A stretch of 64,000 bases of DNA, from assembly GCF_005937985.2 (NCBI RefSeq), contig NZ_CP042172.1, forward strand, positions 2,728,001 to 2,792,000, in the 5' to 3' direction. Source of the DNA: Arthrobacter sp. KBS0702. Lineage in GTDB: Bacteria; Actinomycetota; Actinomycetes; Actinomycetales; Micrococcaceae. The notes below the pieces were generated by a model. That model saw only the letters and a list, made by a program, of their open reading frames with translations, did not search any database and had not been told where the DNA came from. The position numbers and the translations under genes were made by a program. The first letter of the stretch is position 1; each line of letters opens with the position of its first letter. This document shows, in pieces, positions 19,193-29,127 of this stretch.

Positions 19193-21085
19193 CTATTCTA
19201 CGGTCACGCTCTTGGCCAGGTTCCGCGGCTGGTCCACGTCGTAGCCCTTGGCGCTGGCGAGGGCGAGCGCGAAGATCTGCAGCGGCACGGTGGACAGCAG
19301 CGGGGCCAGCAGCGTCGGCGTCTCCGGGATGTAGATGACGTGCTCGGCGTAGGCCTTGACTGCCTCGTCACCCTCCTCGGCGATCACGATCGTCTTGGCG
19401 CCGCGGGCACGGACCTCCTGGATGTTGGAGACGACCTTGGAGTGCAGCGAGTCGCGGCCGCGGGGGGAGGGAACCACCACGAAGACCGGCTGGCCTTCCT
19501 CGATCAGGGCGATCGGGCCATGCTTGAGCTCGCCGGCAGCGAAGCCCTCGGCATGGATGTAGGCGAGCTCCTTGAGCTTGAGCGCACCCTCCATGGCCAC
19601 CGGGAAGCCGACGTGGCGGCCCAGGAACAGCACGGACTTGGCGTCGGCCATGGCCGTGCCGAGTTCCTTGATCTGGCCCTCGTTGTCCAGGATCTGCTGG
19701 ATCTTGGCCGGGATCTTGCCCAGGTCGGCGAGGATGTCCTTGATTTCGCCCTGGAACTTGTTGCCGCGCAGCTGTGCCAGGTACAGGCCCAGCAGGTAGG
19801 CGGCGGTGATCTGGGCCAGGAAGGCCTTGGTCGAGGCCACGGCGATCTCCGGACCCGCGTGGGTGTACAGCACGGCGTCGGACTCACGCGGAATCGTCGA
19901 CCCGTTGGTGTTGCAGATGGAGACCGTCTTGGCGCCCTGTTCCTTGGCGTAGCGGACGGCCATGAGGGTGTCCATGGTCTCGCCGGACTGGGAGATGGAG
20001 ACGATCAGGGTGTTGGCGTCGACGATAGGGTCCCGGTAGCGGAACTCGTGCGAGAGCTCCACCTCGGTGGGGATCCGGCACCAGTGCTCGATGGCGTACT
20101 TCGCAACCTGCCCGGCGTACGCGGAGGTGCCGCAGGCCAGGACGATGATCTTGTCGACGCCCTTGAGCAGTTCGGGATCGATCCGGAGCTCATCGAGGGT
20201 CAGCCTGCCGTGGACGTCGGAGCGGCCCAGCAGGGTCTGCAGCACGGCGTCCGGCTGGTCGTGGATTTCCTTCTCCATAAAGGACGGGAAGCCGCCCTTC
20301 TCCGCGGAGGCGGGATCCCAGTTGACGTGGTATTCCTTGCCCTCGGCCGGGCCGCCGAAGAAGTCGGTGATCTCCACGGTGTCCGCGGTGATGGTCACGA
20401 TCTGGTCCTGGCCGAGTTCCACGGCGCGGCGGGTGTAGTCGATGAAGCCGGAGACGTCCGAGCCGAGGAAGTTCTCGCCCTCGCCCAGGCCCACCACCAG
20501 CGGGGAGTTGCGGCGGGCGGCCACGACGACGTCGGGCTGGTCCGCGTGCACTGCGAGCAGCGTGAAGGCGCCCTCGAGGCGCTGGCAGGCAAGCTGCATG
20601 GCCTTTGTCAGGCCGCCCTTGGAGAGGTCGCCGCCGAGCTGGTTCCGGTAGATGTCGCCGAGGAGCGCGGCGGCCACCTCGGTGTCGGTCTCGGAGTGGA
20701 ACGTCACGCCCTTGCGGACGAGTTCCTGCTTCAGCTCTGCGAAGTTTTCGATGATGCCGTTGTGGATGAGCGCCAGCTTCCCGTCGTCGGACAGGTGCGG
20801 GTGGGCGTTCTGGTCAGTGGGGCCGCCATGGGTCGCCCAGCGGGTGTGACCGATCCCGGTCATGGCCTCGGGCAGCGGGTTGGCCTCGAGTTCGGCGATC
20901 AGGTTGCTCAGTTTGCCCGACTTCTTGCGGGACGAAATGGCACCGTCCGCGACGACGGCGATCCCCGCGGAGTCGTAGCCGCGGTACTCCAGGCGCCGCA
21001 ATCCCTCCAGGACAACGTCCAGGGCTTTGTGTTCAGTATTTACCCGGCCAGCCGCGCGGCCTACATATCCAACGATTCCACACAT
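19193..21085 (-). CDS. glmS: glutamine--fructose-6-phosphate aminotransferase (isomerizing)
   Basis: Makes glucosamine 6-phosphate, the entry to UDP-GlcNAc. It has 630 residues. The N-terminal glutaminase starts MCGIVGYVG, so Cys2 becomes the nucleophile after Met removal; [12 protein letters not shown] and [11 protein letters not shown] are also conserved. Two SIS domains follow (about 305-630), ending [13 protein letters not shown]. The start choice is fixed by Cys2. TAGGCT lies 7 nt upstream of the ATG, predicting a leaderless mRNA. It is divergent from coaA. Confidence 0.97.
   Translation of the reverse strand: MCGIVGYVGRAAGRVNTEHKALDVVLEGLRRLEYRGYDSAGIAVVADGAISSRKKSGKLSNLIAELEANPLPEAMTGIGHTRWATHGGPTDQNAHPHLSDDGKLALIHNGIIENFAELKQELVRKGVTFHSETDTEVAAALLGDIYRNQLGGDLSKGGLTKAMQLACQRLEGAFTLLAVHADQPDVVVAARRNSPLVVGLGEGENFLGSDVSGFIDYTRRAVELGQDQIVTITADTVEITDFFGGPAEGKEYHVNWDPASAEKGGFPSFMEKEIHDQPDAVLQTLLGRSDVHGRLTLDELRIDPELLKGVDKIIVLACGTSAYAGQVAKYAIEHWCRIPTEVELSHEFRYRDPIVDANTLIVSISQSGETMDTLMAVRYAKEQGAKTVSICNTNGSTIPRESDAVLYTHAGPEIAVASTKAFLAQITAAYLLGLYLAQLRGNKFQGEIKDILADLGKIPAKIQQILDNEGQIKELGTAMADAKSVLFLGRHVGFPVAMEGALKLKELAYIHAEGFAAGELKHGPIALIEEGQPVFVVVPSPRGRDSLHSKVVSNIQEVRARGAKTIVIAEEGDEAVKAYAEHVIYIPETPTLLAPLLSTVPLQIFALALASAKGYDVDQPRNLAKSVTVE
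19195..19200 (-). promoter_or_regulatory. -10 box (TAGAAT) for leaderless acpS
   Basis: Minus-strand TAGAAT overlapping the glmS stop codon, then 6 nt, then the acpS ATG at 19188. Same geometry and sequence as before alr. Confidence 0.4.
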
Positions 21086-21092
21086 GGGCATA

Positions 21093-21098
21093 AGCCTA
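21093..21098 (-). promoter_or_regulatory. -10 box (TAGGCT) for leaderless glmS
   Basis: Minus-strand TAGGCT, 7 nt, then ATG at 21085; no Shine-Dalgarno sequence before the ATG. Confidence 0.4.
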
Positions 21099-21193
21099 GC
21101 GGGTTTCCCGGTCCTCCGACGTAGGATGAGCGGCCCGGACCCGCCTGCCGGGGGCCGCGGGGGCCTCCATTTCGCTCTGGGCGTTGTCAAGGG

Positions 21194-21199
21194 CAGAAT
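21194..21199 (+). promoter_or_regulatory. possible -10 box (CAGAAT) for coaA
   Basis: CAGAAT, 7 nt, then the GTG at 21207. It is weaker than the other boxes because the first T is missing. Confidence 0.25.
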
Positions 21200-21206
21200 C
21201 TCTAGG

Positions 21207-22172
21207 GTGACTTTGCAACGCAACGACGCGAACGGCGAGGGTGTCTCCCCGTTTGTTGAGCTGGACCGGCAGACCTGGTCCCGGCTCGCTGCCCAGATGG
21301 AGCAGCCCCTCAACGAAGAGGACGTGCTCCGCCTCCGCGGCCTGGGCGACCCCCTCGACATGAAGGAGGTCCGGGAGGTCTACCTGCCGCTGTCCCGGTT
21401 GCTGCACCTCTATGTCGAGGCCGCCAACCAGCTCCACGCGGCGACCACCACGTTCCTGGGCGAGAAGACCCAGCGCACCCCGTTTGTCATCGGTGTGGCC
21501 GGCTCGGTCGCGGTGGGGAAATCGACCATCGCCCGGGTGCTCCGTGAAATGCTGCGGCGCTGGCCGGGCACCCCGAACGTGGAACTCATCACCACCGACG
21601 GCTTCCTGTACCCGCTCGCCGAGCTCAAGCGCCGGCAGCTCCTGGACCGCAAGGGTTTCCCGGAGTCCTACGACCGCCGTGCCCTGTTGCGTTTCGTGAG
21701 CGAGGTCAAGGGAGGCGCCGAGGAAGTGCGCGCCCCCTGGTACTCGCACGTCACCTACGACATCGTTCCGGGCAAGGAGGTCGTGGTCCGCCGGCCGGAC
21801 GTGCTCATCGTCGAGGGGCTCAACGTCCTGGCCCCGGCCCGTCCACGCCACGACGGGAGGCAGGGCCTCGCCCTGAGCGACTTCTTCGACTTTTCGATCT
21901 ACGTGGACGCCAAGACCTCCTATATCGAGGAGTGGTACGTGGACCGCTTCCGCAAGCTGCGGACCACCGCCTTCGCACAGCCGGAATCGTACTTCCACCG
22001 TTACGCGACACTGTCCGACTCCGAGGCCGAGCAGACCGCCCGCGACATCTGGAAGCGCATCAACGAGCCGAACCTGGAGGAAAACGTCCTCCCCACGCGC
22101 GGCCGGGCCCAACTGGTGCTGACCAAGGACGCCGACCACTCCATCCGCCGTATGCTGCTGCGCAAGGTCTAG
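21207..22172 (+). CDS. coaA: pantothenate kinase, type I
   Basis: ATP-dependent first step of coenzyme A synthesis. It has 321 residues. The P-loop [17 protein letters not shown] is near residues 96-112, followed by ITTDGFLYP (about 131-139) and RKGFPESYD, all hallmarks of prokaryotic type I CoaA. The GTG at 21207 is preferred because homology starts just after it and the in-frame upstream sequence lacks a ribosome site. It is divergent from glmS. Only 5 bp separate its stop from the next gene, so the two are probably co-transcribed. Confidence 0.96.
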   Translation: MTLQRNDANGEGVSPFVELDRQTWSRLAAQMEQPLNEEDVLRLRGLGDPLDMKEVREVYLPLSRLLHLYVEAANQLHAATTTFLGEKTQRTPFVIGVAGSVAVGKSTIARVLREMLRRWPGTPNVELITTDGFLYPLAELKRRQLLDRKGFPESYDRRALLRFVSEVKGGAEEVRAPWYSHVTYDIVPGKEVVVRRPDVLIVEGLNVLAPARPRHDGRQGLALSDFFDFSIYVDAKTSYIEEWYVDRFRKLRTTAFAQPESYFHRYATLSDSEAEQTARDIWKRINEPNLEENVLPTRGRAQLVLTKDADHSIRRMLLRKV

Positions 22173-22177
22173 CGCAG

Positions 22178-23101
22178 GTGTGCCAGAACGCCGGCGGCGG
22201 CGCGGAAAGCCCGGGAAGCCCCAGTCGGCGGGCGTTCGGGCGCATCGTGGCCGCGGGCGCAGGGGTCGCGGCGCTGGCCGCCGTGGCCGCCTGCAGCCCG
22301 GAGGGCAGGACGCAGGCCGCCCCTTCCGGCACAGGCGTGCCAACTGGGAGCCCCTCCCCCACGGCCCAGGCCTCCGCGGGATCACCAGCCGCCACGGCCG
22401 CGGCGACGACGACGAACCCCGCCGACCCCGGCCCGGCCGTTTCCCCCGGTTCGAACTCCCCGGCGGCCAGTTCCCCGGCGGCCGCGGCGCCCGGCCGGCA
22501 GTATTCCCTCACGGATCCCACGAGCCCGTGGGTGGTGGTGAACAAGCACCGTCCGCTCTCCCCCGCGGCCTTCGTACCGCCGGACCTGGTGCAGCCCGCA
22601 GTCCGGCTTGCGGTATCCGGGGAGGCTGCGCTGTTGAACAGCACGACGGCGGCGGCGGCCCAGCGGATGTTCACGGACGCGGCCGCGGCCGGCGTCGTCC
22701 TGGTCCTGGCGAGTGGCTACCGCTCCTTCGCCACCCAGACAGCCACCTACAACAGCTACGTGAACTCCCGCGGGCGCGCCGAAGCGGACACCGCATCCGC
22801 CCGCCCGGGCCACTCGGAGCACCAGACCGGCTGGTCCTTCGACATCGGCGACGGCGGCGGCGCCTGCAGCTTCCAGCCGTGCTTCGCGGAACAGCCGGCC
22901 GCCGTGTGGGCCAAGGCCAACGCCCACCGTTTCGGCTTTGTGGTCCGCTACCCCTGGATGTTCCACCAGATCACCGGCTACTACTACGAGCCGTGGCACC
23001 TGCGCTACGTTGGCATCGAGGCCGCCGTCGACATGCACACCCGCGGCGTTGCCACGCTTGAGGAGTACTTCGGCTTGGAGCCGGCACCGTCCTACCTCTG
23101 A
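22178..23101 (+). CDS. Tat-exported lipoprotein, VanY-type D-alanyl-D-alanine carboxypeptidase (M15B)
   Basis: Predicted zinc peptidase trimming peptidoglycan stem peptides at the cell surface. It has 307 residues. A twin-arginine motif SRRAFGR (16-22), a hydrophobic stretch and a lipobox ending in Cys39 (VAAC) indicate Tat export and lipid anchoring. A Ser/Pro/Ala/Thr-rich linker spans about 40-110. The catalytic domain has SGYRSFATQ, PGHSEHQTGWSFDIGD (about 209-224, metal His/Asp) and EPWHLRYVG (about 271-279, metal His). The GTG start lies 5 bp after coaA. Confidence 0.88.
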   Translation: MCQNAGGGAESPGSPSRRAFGRIVAAGAGVAALAAVAACSPEGRTQAAPSGTGVPTGSPSPTAQASAGSPAATAAATTTNPADPGPAVSPGSNSPAASSPAAAAPGRQYSLTDPTSPWVVVNKHRPLSPAAFVPPDLVQPAVRLAVSGEAALLNSTTAAAAQRMFTDAAAAGVVLVLASGYRSFATQTATYNSYVNSRGRAEADTASARPGHSEHQTGWSFDIGDGGGACSFQPCFAEQPAAVWAKANAHRFGFVVRYPWMFHQITGYYYEPWHLRYVGIEAAVDMHTRGVATLEEYFGLEPAPSYL

Positions 23102-23106
23102 GCCTG

Positions 23107-23112
23107 TAGATT
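23107..23112 (+). promoter_or_regulatory. -10 box (TAGATT) before a broken gene
   Basis: TAGATT, 6 nt, then ATG at 23119. It marks 23119 as the likely original, leaderless start of the damaged membrane-protein gene. Confidence 0.35.
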
Positions 23113-23118
23113 GGCGGG

Positions 23119-25052
23119 ATGGGGGACACCGGGGCCAGCAGTGACCAGGGATAAATCAGCGCCATCGTGCAGCGGATTGCCGCACTGGCGTATGCCGATG
23201 AGCGGCTGGGCAAGGGCGGCCCGGACGCGGAGTTGCCAACCGAACTCGGCGCTGCGCTTGCGTTTCTGCCGCAGCTCAGGCTCCCCACCCTTCGGGCCCT
23301 GGAAAAGGACCTCGCCCGGCCGGACAGCCTCGCAACCGGCGGAATGCAGGGCCGGAGGCGAGCCGGCGAACCAGGCGTAGCACGGTTCCTCGTCCGCGCG
23401 TGCTCGCAGACCCGTCGCCCGTACAGCTCCCCGCTCACCGCTCACGCGATCGACGCGTCGTTGCTCGACCAGCTGATGTTCCGCGACGTCCGGCTGGCTC
23501 ATGGCAGCACTATGTTTCACCGGTGTTTTGACCGCGTCAAGGACCTCCTGGGCCTCGGCCCGGAAGACAGCCTGGCCGAACACGGCGCCGCCCGGTACGG
23601 TGCCCGCGGAGTGGCCACACTCTTGAACACCGCAGTGTCTGTGGCAGAGCTCCAGTTCAGCCAAACATCCGCCCACATCACGCCCCAGATGGGTTACACG
23701 GGTTTGGACGCTTACGCCGACGCTCAGGACGACTGCCGTTCCATGACCGCCCCGTTCGCCCGCTGGATTTTGCAGACCGACCCCGCTCCTGCCACCGTCG
23801 CTGCCCTTGCCGCCAAGGGGCGACTGGCCAAATATGGGATATCCCCAGCCGAGCTGGACCCGGAGGAGCTGCGGGTGGAGCTCGCCCGGGCGGATGTTTC
23901 CGCGGTGGCCGACAAGCTGTCCGGCCTGGCGGCTCCCAGCCCTCAAAGCCCGGGTGGCGGCAGCAGCAACCCGGACGGGCCCCGGAGGCGCCGCTCCGAC
24001 TTCCCGGAACTCGACGACGGCGCGATGGGAAGTTTCGAAGTCACCGTCCCGCCGACCGCACGCAATCCCGCCACGGCCGGAGATGCTTTCGAGAAACACA
24101 TCTCCCGCAGGAAATCCACCACCGCCCTCCGGCGGCTCAAGGCGATCATCTGGATTGGCTGTCCACTCGCCGTCGTCGCCATTTCCGTCTGGATGGCCGC
24201 GCCGGCCGTGGAAGAGCTGCTGCGGGGCGCCGGAAAGAACGCGTGGAAAGGACTTACGGCATTTGTCCTATCCGAGGCCTTGGGCGGATGCCTGATCGCC
24301 GTGGGGATCTCGTCCTTGCTGGAACTTCGGGTCAACGGGTTTTTCTCGGTGGCCCGTCAGCTCAGCCCCTACACGGTGCTGCAGGGGCGAAGGAATAAAG
24401 AGTTCCTGGACGCCCTGCGAGTTCTTCGCCCAGGCCTGTTCGACGGGTCTGCGACGGCGGGCCTGCCACGGCTGTTCACTCTCTTTTTCGACAAGGAAGG
24501 GGCGTTGCTGCTTGGCGGCCGCGAACAACCCGCGGTCCTCGCCGCATTTCATTGGCTGCATGTGCGCCGGATCCTGGCAGAACCGCCCGCCCGCGGGCGC
24601 CGGGCCAGGCCGGGCGACGGCCAGCGTGTGATCCTCATGGTTCGGCAGGGCGGTGCGGACGTGAGGCTGGCTTTCCCGCTCGAACGCGCCAAGGTTGCCT
24701 GGACCACCGCACATTTTTGGAAGCTGATCCGGTCAAGGCTGCCCTGGCGCTCGTCGAGGGGCTCCGGAACCTCAGCTCCCTTGAAGGTCCGGGCATTTCC
24801 CAGCAAGGGATGCGGACATTGACCCCGGAGATTGAGGAACGCATCCACTTGTTGTTGCGCCAGGACGCCGTACTGGAAGGCACGGACTACGAAAGGGAGG
24901 CGCTGGAGTACGAACGGCGGCCCCGGTCTCTCCTTGCACCCGCGGCCTCGGCCTTCCTCCGCGACCGCCGGGTTCAGATAGTCCGCGGGCTGGTTGTCGT
25001 AGCTCTGCTCTGCGCGGCGGGCCCGTCGCTGCTCACGTTCTTCCTGCGGTAG
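23119..25052 (+). pseudogene. unrecognised membrane protein gene with early stop and 1-nt frameshift
   Basis: I do not recognise this family. From ATG 23119 the frame reads 11 codons, hits TAA at 23152, then continues coherently (ISAIVQRIAALAYADERLG). The main frame has a soluble N-terminal ~300 residues, two membrane segments near 24145-24200 and 24255-24315, and a soluble domain. At a run of five T (24714-24718) the coherent sequence moves to the -1 frame; one extra T would give HFLEADPVKAALALVEGL and lead to a final membrane helix (VVVALLCAAGPSLLTFFL) and a stop at 25050. Translation could restart at GTG 23167, giving a 551-residue product with a nonsense tail. A sequencing error in the T run is the main alternative. 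Confidence 0.6.
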
Positions 25053-25122
25053 GGTCCGGCTCTGACGGCCCGCCAGGTACGCGATATTACATGGCCGTCA
25101 CTCCGGGTTAACAGCGCTGGGC

Positions 25123-25128
25123 TAGGTT
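25123..25128 (+). promoter_or_regulatory. -10 box (TAGGTT) for leaderless mscL
   Basis: TAGGTT, 7 nt, then ATG at 25136. This supports the ATG over an in-frame GTG at 25130. Confidence 0.4.
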
Positions 25129-25135
25129 AGTGTCC

Positions 25136-25537
25136 ATGCTGACAGGATTCAAGAATTTCATTCTTAAGGGCAACGTCGTGGACCTTGCCGTCGCAGTCGT
25201 CATCGGCGCCGCCTTTGGCTCCGTGGTAACGGCCCTTGTCCAAAGCGTCCTCATGCCGTTCATCGCCGGCCTGGTTGGCTCGCCCAACTTCGACAGCTTC
25301 GCCGTCGTCACCTTGAACGGCAACGACATCAAGTTCGGCGTGTTGCTGACGGCGATCGTCAATTTCCTGCTCGTCGCGGCCGCTATCTACTTCGTCGTTG
25401 TGGTGCCGATGAACCACATGATCGAACGTCGCAACCGCCGGCTGGGCATCAGCCAGGATGTCAAGGAAGAGGCGGCCGAGGACCCGCAGATCGCCCTGCT
25501 GACCGAGATCCGCGACGCCCTGACGCGCACCCACTAG
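25136..25537 (+). CDS. mscL: large-conductance mechanosensitive channel
   Basis: Pore that opens under membrane tension to release solutes after osmotic downshock. It has 133 residues. The N-terminal amphipathic helix and first transmembrane helix read GFKNFILKGNVVDLAVAVVI (about 4-23). A second transmembrane helix is at about 70-95 and a charged C-terminal helix ends the protein. It stands alone, followed by a strong terminator. It is a functional companion to trehalose synthesis in osmotic response, though not genetically linked. Confidence 0.96.
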   Translation: MLTGFKNFILKGNVVDLAVAVVIGAAFGSVVTALVQSVLMPFIAGLVGSPNFDSFAVVTLNGNDIKFGVLLTAIVNFLLVAAAIYFVVVVPMNHMIERRNRRLGISQDVKEEAAEDPQIALLTEIRDALTRTH

Positions 25538-25551
25538 TTCCAGCAGCAAAC

Positions 25552-25591
25552 AAAAGTGGCCCGCTTCCTTTCGGAGGCGGGCCACTTTTTT
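25552..25591 (+). terminator. intrinsic terminator after mscL
   Basis: AAAAGTGGCCCGC and GCGGGCCACTTTTTT form a 13-bp perfect stem with a T run. The A run on the other side lets it also serve the convergent glmM gene. Confidence 0.93.
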
Positions 25592-25603
25592 GCAGATGTG
25601 GGG

Positions 25604-26965
25604 TCAGTCAGACACGAGGGCAAGGGCTAATTCGGTCCGGACCACCTGGGCGAGCCCTTCGGCGACTTCCTGCGCGGTGTCGTGGTCGCCGGCTTCCACC
25701 ATGACCCGGACGACCGGTTCGGTACCGGACGGCCGCAGCAGCACGCGTCCGGTGTCGCCCAGCTGCGCCTCGGCCTGGGCCACGGCCTCCGCCACGGCCT
25801 CGTCGCCGTTGACGCGGGTACGGTCGACGCCCTTGACGTTGATGAGCACCTGCGGGAGCTTGGTCATGACCTTGGCCAGCTCCTTGAGCGGGCGGCCGGT
25901 CAGCGCCACCTGGGCTGCAAGCTGGAGGCCGGTCAGCACCCCGTCGCCGGTGGTGGCGTGGTCCGCGAAAATGACGTGGCCGGACTGTTCGCCGCCGAGG
26001 TTGAAGCCGCCTTCGCGCATGCCCTCGAGCACGTAGCGGTCGCCCACGCCGGTCTCGCGGAGGCTGATGCCGGCGTCACGCAGGGCGAGCTTGAGTCCCA
26101 GATTGCTCATCACGGTAGCCACGAGGACGTCATCCTTGAGCTTGCCGGCATCCTTGAGGGCCACGGCGAGGATGGCCATGATCTCATCGCCGTCCACCTC
26201 GTTGCCTTCGTGGTCCACCGCGAGGCAGCGGTCGGCGTCGCCGTCGTGTGCGATGCCGAGGTCGGCGCCGCACTCCAGGACCGCCTGCTTAAGCGGGCCG
26301 AGGTGCGTCGAGCCCACCCCGTCGTTGATGTTGAGGCCGTCAGGTTCGGCTCCGATGACCACCACCTCGGCCCCGGCGTCCTTGAAGACCTGGGGAGAGC
26401 AGCCGCTGGCGGCGCCGTGCGCACAGTCCAAGACCACCTTCAGGCCGTCAAGCCGGTGCGGGAGGGTGCCCAGCAGGTGCACGATGTAGCGGTCCTCGGC
26501 GTCGGAGAAGCGCTGGATCCGGCCCACCTCGCCGCCGACGGGGCGGTAGGGCTCCTTGGTCAGCTGTTCTTCGATGGCGTCTTCGACGTCGTCGGGGAGC
26601 TTCTGGCCGCCGCGGGCGAAGAATTTGATGCCGTTGTCCGGTGCCGGGTTGTGGGAGGCGGAAATCATCACGCCGAAGTCGGCGTCAAGGTCCGCCACGA
26701 GGTATGCCGCGGCAGGGGTGGGCAGCACCCCGGCGTCGTAGACATCGATGCCGGAGCTGGAGAGCCCGGCCTCCACGGCGGCAGCGAGGAATTCCCCGCT
26801 GGCCCGCGGATCGCGGGCGACGACCGCGCGGGGCCGTTTGCCGTCGATGCTGCGGTCGTGGCCAAGCACGACGGCGGCGGCCTGCGCCAGCTGCATCGCA
26901 AGCTCTGCCGTCAGTAGACCGTTAGCCAGGCCTCGGACTCCATCTGTTCCAAATAATCTAGACAT
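25604..26965 (-). CDS. glmM: phosphoglucosamine mutase
   Basis: Interconverts glucosamine 6-phosphate and 1-phosphate on the way to UDP-GlcNAc. It has 453 residues. [12 protein letters not shown] opens the protein. The active phosphoserine is in [13 protein letters not shown] (Ser near 102), the metal loop is DGDADR near 241, and the phosphate-binding [11 protein letters not shown] is near the C-terminus. TAAACT lies 8 nt before the ATG, so a leaderless transcript is likely. It lies downstream of rplM-rpsI, as in many actinobacteria, separated by terminator-like hairpins. Confidence 0.97.
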   Translation of the reverse strand: MSRLFGTDGVRGLANGLLTAELAMQLAQAAAVVLGHDRSIDGKRPRAVVARDPRASGEFLAAAVEAGLSSSGIDVYDAGVLPTPAAAYLVADLDADFGVMISASHNPAPDNGIKFFARGGQKLPDDVEDAIEEQLTKEPYRPVGGEVGRIQRFSDAEDRYIVHLLGTLPHRLDGLKVVLDCAHGAASGCSPQVFKDAGAEVVVIGAEPDGLNINDGVGSTHLGPLKQAVLECGADLGIAHDGDADRCLAVDHEGNEVDGDEIMAILAVALKDAGKLKDDVLVATVMSNLGLKLALRDAGISLRETGVGDRYVLEGMREGGFNLGGEQSGHVIFADHATTGDGVLTGLQLAAQVALTGRPLKELAKVMTKLPQVLINVKGVDRTRVNGDEAVAEAVAQAEAQLGDTGRVLLRPSGTEPVVRVMVEAGDHDTAQEVAEGLAQVVRTELALALVSD

Positions 26966-26973
26966 CGTGTCCA

Positions 26974-26979
26974 AGTTTA
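26974..26979 (-). promoter_or_regulatory. -10 box (TAAACT) for leaderless glmM
   Basis: Minus-strand TAAACT, 8 nt, then ATG at 26965. No ribosome site is visible. Confidence 0.35.
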
Positions 26980-27032
26980 GTCGATGGCACGCCCAGCTCC
27001 CGCCCCGGGCGGCCGGACGGGCGTTAAACGAC

Positions 27033-27068
27033 GGAAGCCCGCCCCGCACAAGTGCGGGACGGGCTTCC
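27033..27068 (-). terminator. terminator hairpin after rpsI
   Basis: GGAAGCCCG and CGGGCTTCC close a long, nearly perfect hairpin with an inner CCCGCAC/GTGCGGG stem. It lies between the rpsI stop and the glmM promoter. There is no long T run. Confidence 0.7.
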
Positions 27069-27119
27069 GGTGAGCGTGCTTAGCGCTTGGGGATCCGAGC
27101 GCTGAAAAGCGCCGCGGGG

Positions 27120-27155
27120 CCCAGTCTGTGGTCGCGCCAGCGGCCGCAGACTGGG
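27120..27155 (-). terminator. second hairpin between rpsI and glmM
   Basis: CCCAGTCTG (27120-27128) and CAGACTGGG (27147-27155) are exact complements, with an inner TGG/CCG-rich part. It lies 11 bp beyond the rpsI stop; probably a transcript-end or stability structure. Confidence 0.5.
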
Positions 27156-27165
27156 AAGGCGCTGT

Positions 27166-27672
27166 TTAGCGCTTGGAGTACTGCTGAGCCTTACGTGCCT
27201 TCTTGAGACCAGCCTTCTTACGCTCGATGACGCGTGCGTCACGGGTGAGGTAGCCGGCCTTCTTCAGGGTGGCGCGGTTGTTCTCGACGTCGATCTCGTT
27301 CAGCGAACGGGCGATGCCGAGGCGCAGTGCACCGGCCTGGCCGGAGGGGCCACCGCCGTGGATGCGGGCAATAACGTCGTAGGCGCCTTCGAGATCGAGA
27401 ATCTTGAAGGGCTCGTTGACGTCCTGCTGGTGCAGCTTGTTCGGGAAGTAGTTCGACAGCTCGCGGCCGTTGATGGTCCACTTGCCGGAGCCCGGAACAA
27501 CGCGAACGCGTGCAACGGCTTCCTTGCGGCGGCCAACAGCTGCGCCGGCGACGGTCAGTGCCGGACGTTCCTTCTTCGGCGCCGCTGCATCCGCAGCTCC
27601 GCTTTCCGAGGTGTAGCTGGTCAGGTTTTCCTCAGCCTCAACGGCTTCGGTGGTCTCTTCGTTCTGAGCCAC
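27166..27672 (-). CDS. rpsI: 30S ribosomal protein S9
   Basis: Small-subunit protein whose C-terminal tail reaches the P-site tRNA. It has 168 residues, longer than the usual ~130 because of an acidic, Ala/Glu-rich N-terminal extension of about 35 residues; the core starts [18 protein letters not shown]. The C-terminus ends [12 protein letters not shown], the canonical SKR tail. It follows rplM by 38 bp on the same strand, and the pair forms the L13 operon. Confidence 0.97.
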   Translation of the reverse strand: MAQNEETTEAVEAEENLTSYTSESGAADAAAPKKERPALTVAGAAVGRRKEAVARVRVVPGSGKWTINGRELSNYFPNKLHQQDVNEPFKILDLEGAYDVIARIHGGGPSGQAGALRLGIARSLNEIDVENNRATLKKAGYLTRDARVIERKKAGLKKARKAQQYSKR

Positions 27673-27710
27673 GGTTCTCCTTGTATTAATAAGTTGTTTG
27701 GTGGCCAGGA

Positions 27711-28154
27711 CTACTGGGCGACCTGGGTGATTTCGAAAGTCTTGGGCTGCTGGGCGGCGTGCGGGTGCTCTGCACCGCGGTAAACCTTCAGCTTGCCCAG
27801 CTGCTGCGCAGCGAGGGAGTTCTTCGGGAGCATGCCCTTGATGGCCTTCTCCACGGCGCGGACCGGGTTGGATTCCAGCAGCTCCGCGTAGTTGACGGAG
27901 GTCAGGCCGCCCGGGTAACCGGAGTGGCGGTATGCGCGCTTCTGCTCCAGCTTGGCGCCGGTGAGGGCAACCTTTTCAGCGTTGATGATGATGACGAAGT
28001 CGCCCATGTCCATGTGGGACGCGAAGGTGGCCTTGTGCTTGCCGCGCAGCAGGATTGCGGTCTGGCTGGCGAGACGACCAAGGACAACGTCGGTGGCGTC
28101 AATGACGTGCCACTGGCGGTTGATATCGCCGGGCTTCGGGGTGTACGTACGCAC
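27711..28154 (-). CDS. rplM: 50S ribosomal protein L13
   Basis: Early-assembly large-subunit protein, 147 residues, full length. Motifs include [16 protein letters not shown] (about 15-30), [20 protein letters not shown] and the [20 protein letters not shown] stretch. It starts at GTG 28154. First gene of the rplM-rpsI pair. In many actinobacteria truA lies just upstream; here the Tad loci separate them. Confidence 0.97.
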   Translation of the reverse strand: MRTYTPKPGDINRQWHVIDATDVVLGRLASQTAILLRGKHKATFASHMDMGDFVIIINAEKVALTGAKLEQKRAYRHSGYPGGLTSVNYAELLESNPVRAVEKAIKGMLPKNSLAAQQLGKLKVYRGAEHPHAAQQPKTFEITQVAQ

Positions 28155-28461
28155 GGTGTTTGCCTCGTTCTTGTTCTGGCGTTCTTGTTTTAGGCGTCAC
28201 GCAAAGGTGCACCTACTATCTATGCGCTACCGGAACAGAGGTGAGGGCTCCATGTAACCAGTCATCCAGTGGTCTCGAATGTGCACGTTGAGTAGCTATC
28301 CTGCAACCGGATTCTCAAGCGGGCACGCATCATCGAGATAGGACACGCACAACGACTACCAAGAATAGCGGAAGCCGGGGCCGTGGGTCAAAATGGGGTG
28401 TCCGGTGGCACGCTGCCCTGCGTGCCGCGCAGTTCCGGCCCGCCGCGATCCTGGAGGTACC
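28155..28461. other. intergenic region, rplM promoter side and prepilin peptidase leader
   Basis: This 307-bp gap between divergent rplM and the prepilin peptidase gene must hold promoters in both directions. No consensus promoter, palindrome or RNA gene could be made out with confidence. The only clear element is the GGAGGT ribosome site at about 28453. Confidence 0.5.
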
Positions 28462-29127
28462 GTGCCCGACCCCGCCGTCGCAGGTGCCGCGCCGCTGCTG
28501 TTCATCGCCGCAATCGCCGCCGCCGGGCTGTGCCTGGGACTGCTGGGCGATGCAGTCGTCCGGCGCGCCCTCCCCGCACTGGCGGGCAGCCCTACTCCCC
28601 TGCAGCGGACAACGACGACGGCGGCCGCCGCGGCGCTGTGCGCGTTGCTGGCCTGGCGCTTCGGGGCTTCTCCGGAATTGCCGGCATTTCTACTGCTCGC
28701 AATTGTCGGCGTACAGCTGGCGCGAATTGACGTTATTCACCATTTGCTGCCCAACCGCCTGGTTGTACCCCTGCTTGGGTCCGGCGTAGTGCTCCTCGGA
28801 GCGGCGTCGCTCGCCCTCGGGGCGTGGGCGGAGCTGGTCCGGGGGCTCGCCGGCGGCGCGATTCTCTTCTTTTTCTACTTCATCTTGGCTCTCATCAGCC
28901 CCAAGAGCCTCGGAATGGGCGATGTAAAGCTCGCCGCCCCCCTCGGGCTGTACTTGGGCTACTTGGGCTGGGCGCCGCTGTTCTATGGGGGCGCCCTGGG
29001 CTTCGTCGCCGGCGGCCTTACCTCTTTGGCGCTCGTGCTTAGGAACCGCGGAAACAAGCCTAATGAAGTGGCCTATGGGCCGTCCATGCTGGCCGCCGCC
29101 CTGCTAGCCATCCTGCTCTTCGCGTAG
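28462..29127 (+). CDS. tadV: prepilin peptidase, A24 family (TadV/CpaA type)
   Basis: Membrane aspartyl protease that removes leader peptides from Flp-type prepilins. It has 221 residues with about six hydrophobic helices. The two catalytic aspartates are in QLARIDVIHHLLPN (Asp near 90) and the signature GMGDVKLAAPLG (GxGD Asp near 155). The start is GTG 28462, behind a good GGAGGT site; longer upstream frames lack support. It is the only peptidase gene in the window and so probably serves all three pilins and both TadE/TadG pairs. Confidence 0.92.
   Translation: MPDPAVAGAAPLLFIAAIAAAGLCLGLLGDAVVRRALPALAGSPTPLQRTTTTAAAAALCALLAWRFGASPELPAFLLLAIVGVQLARIDVIHHLLPNRLVVPLLGSGVVLLGAASLALGAWAELVRGLAGGAILFFFYFILALISPKSLGMGDVKLAAPLGLYLGYLGWAPLFYGGALGFVAGGLTSLALVLRNRGNKPNEVAYGPSMLAAALLAILLFA

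Noticed and set aside
22178..23101. Longer version of the VanY-like protein starting at 21932 within coaA
   Set aside because: The extra residues overlap the coaA coding region in another frame and have no family resemblance; the Tat signal begins properly from GTG 22178.
24711..24720. Programmed -1 frameshift in the membrane-protein gene
   Set aside because: The site reads CAT TTT TGG. The A-site codon TGG would not re-pair well after a -1 slip and no downstream pseudoknot is evident, so a lost T (mutation or sequencing error) is more likely.
27069..27119. Extra small gene after rpsI, because AAGCGCTAA resembles the rpsI end
   Set aside because: Only a few codons match and no start or ribosome site exists; the segment is better explained by the short AGCGCT inverted repeats (27082-27103).
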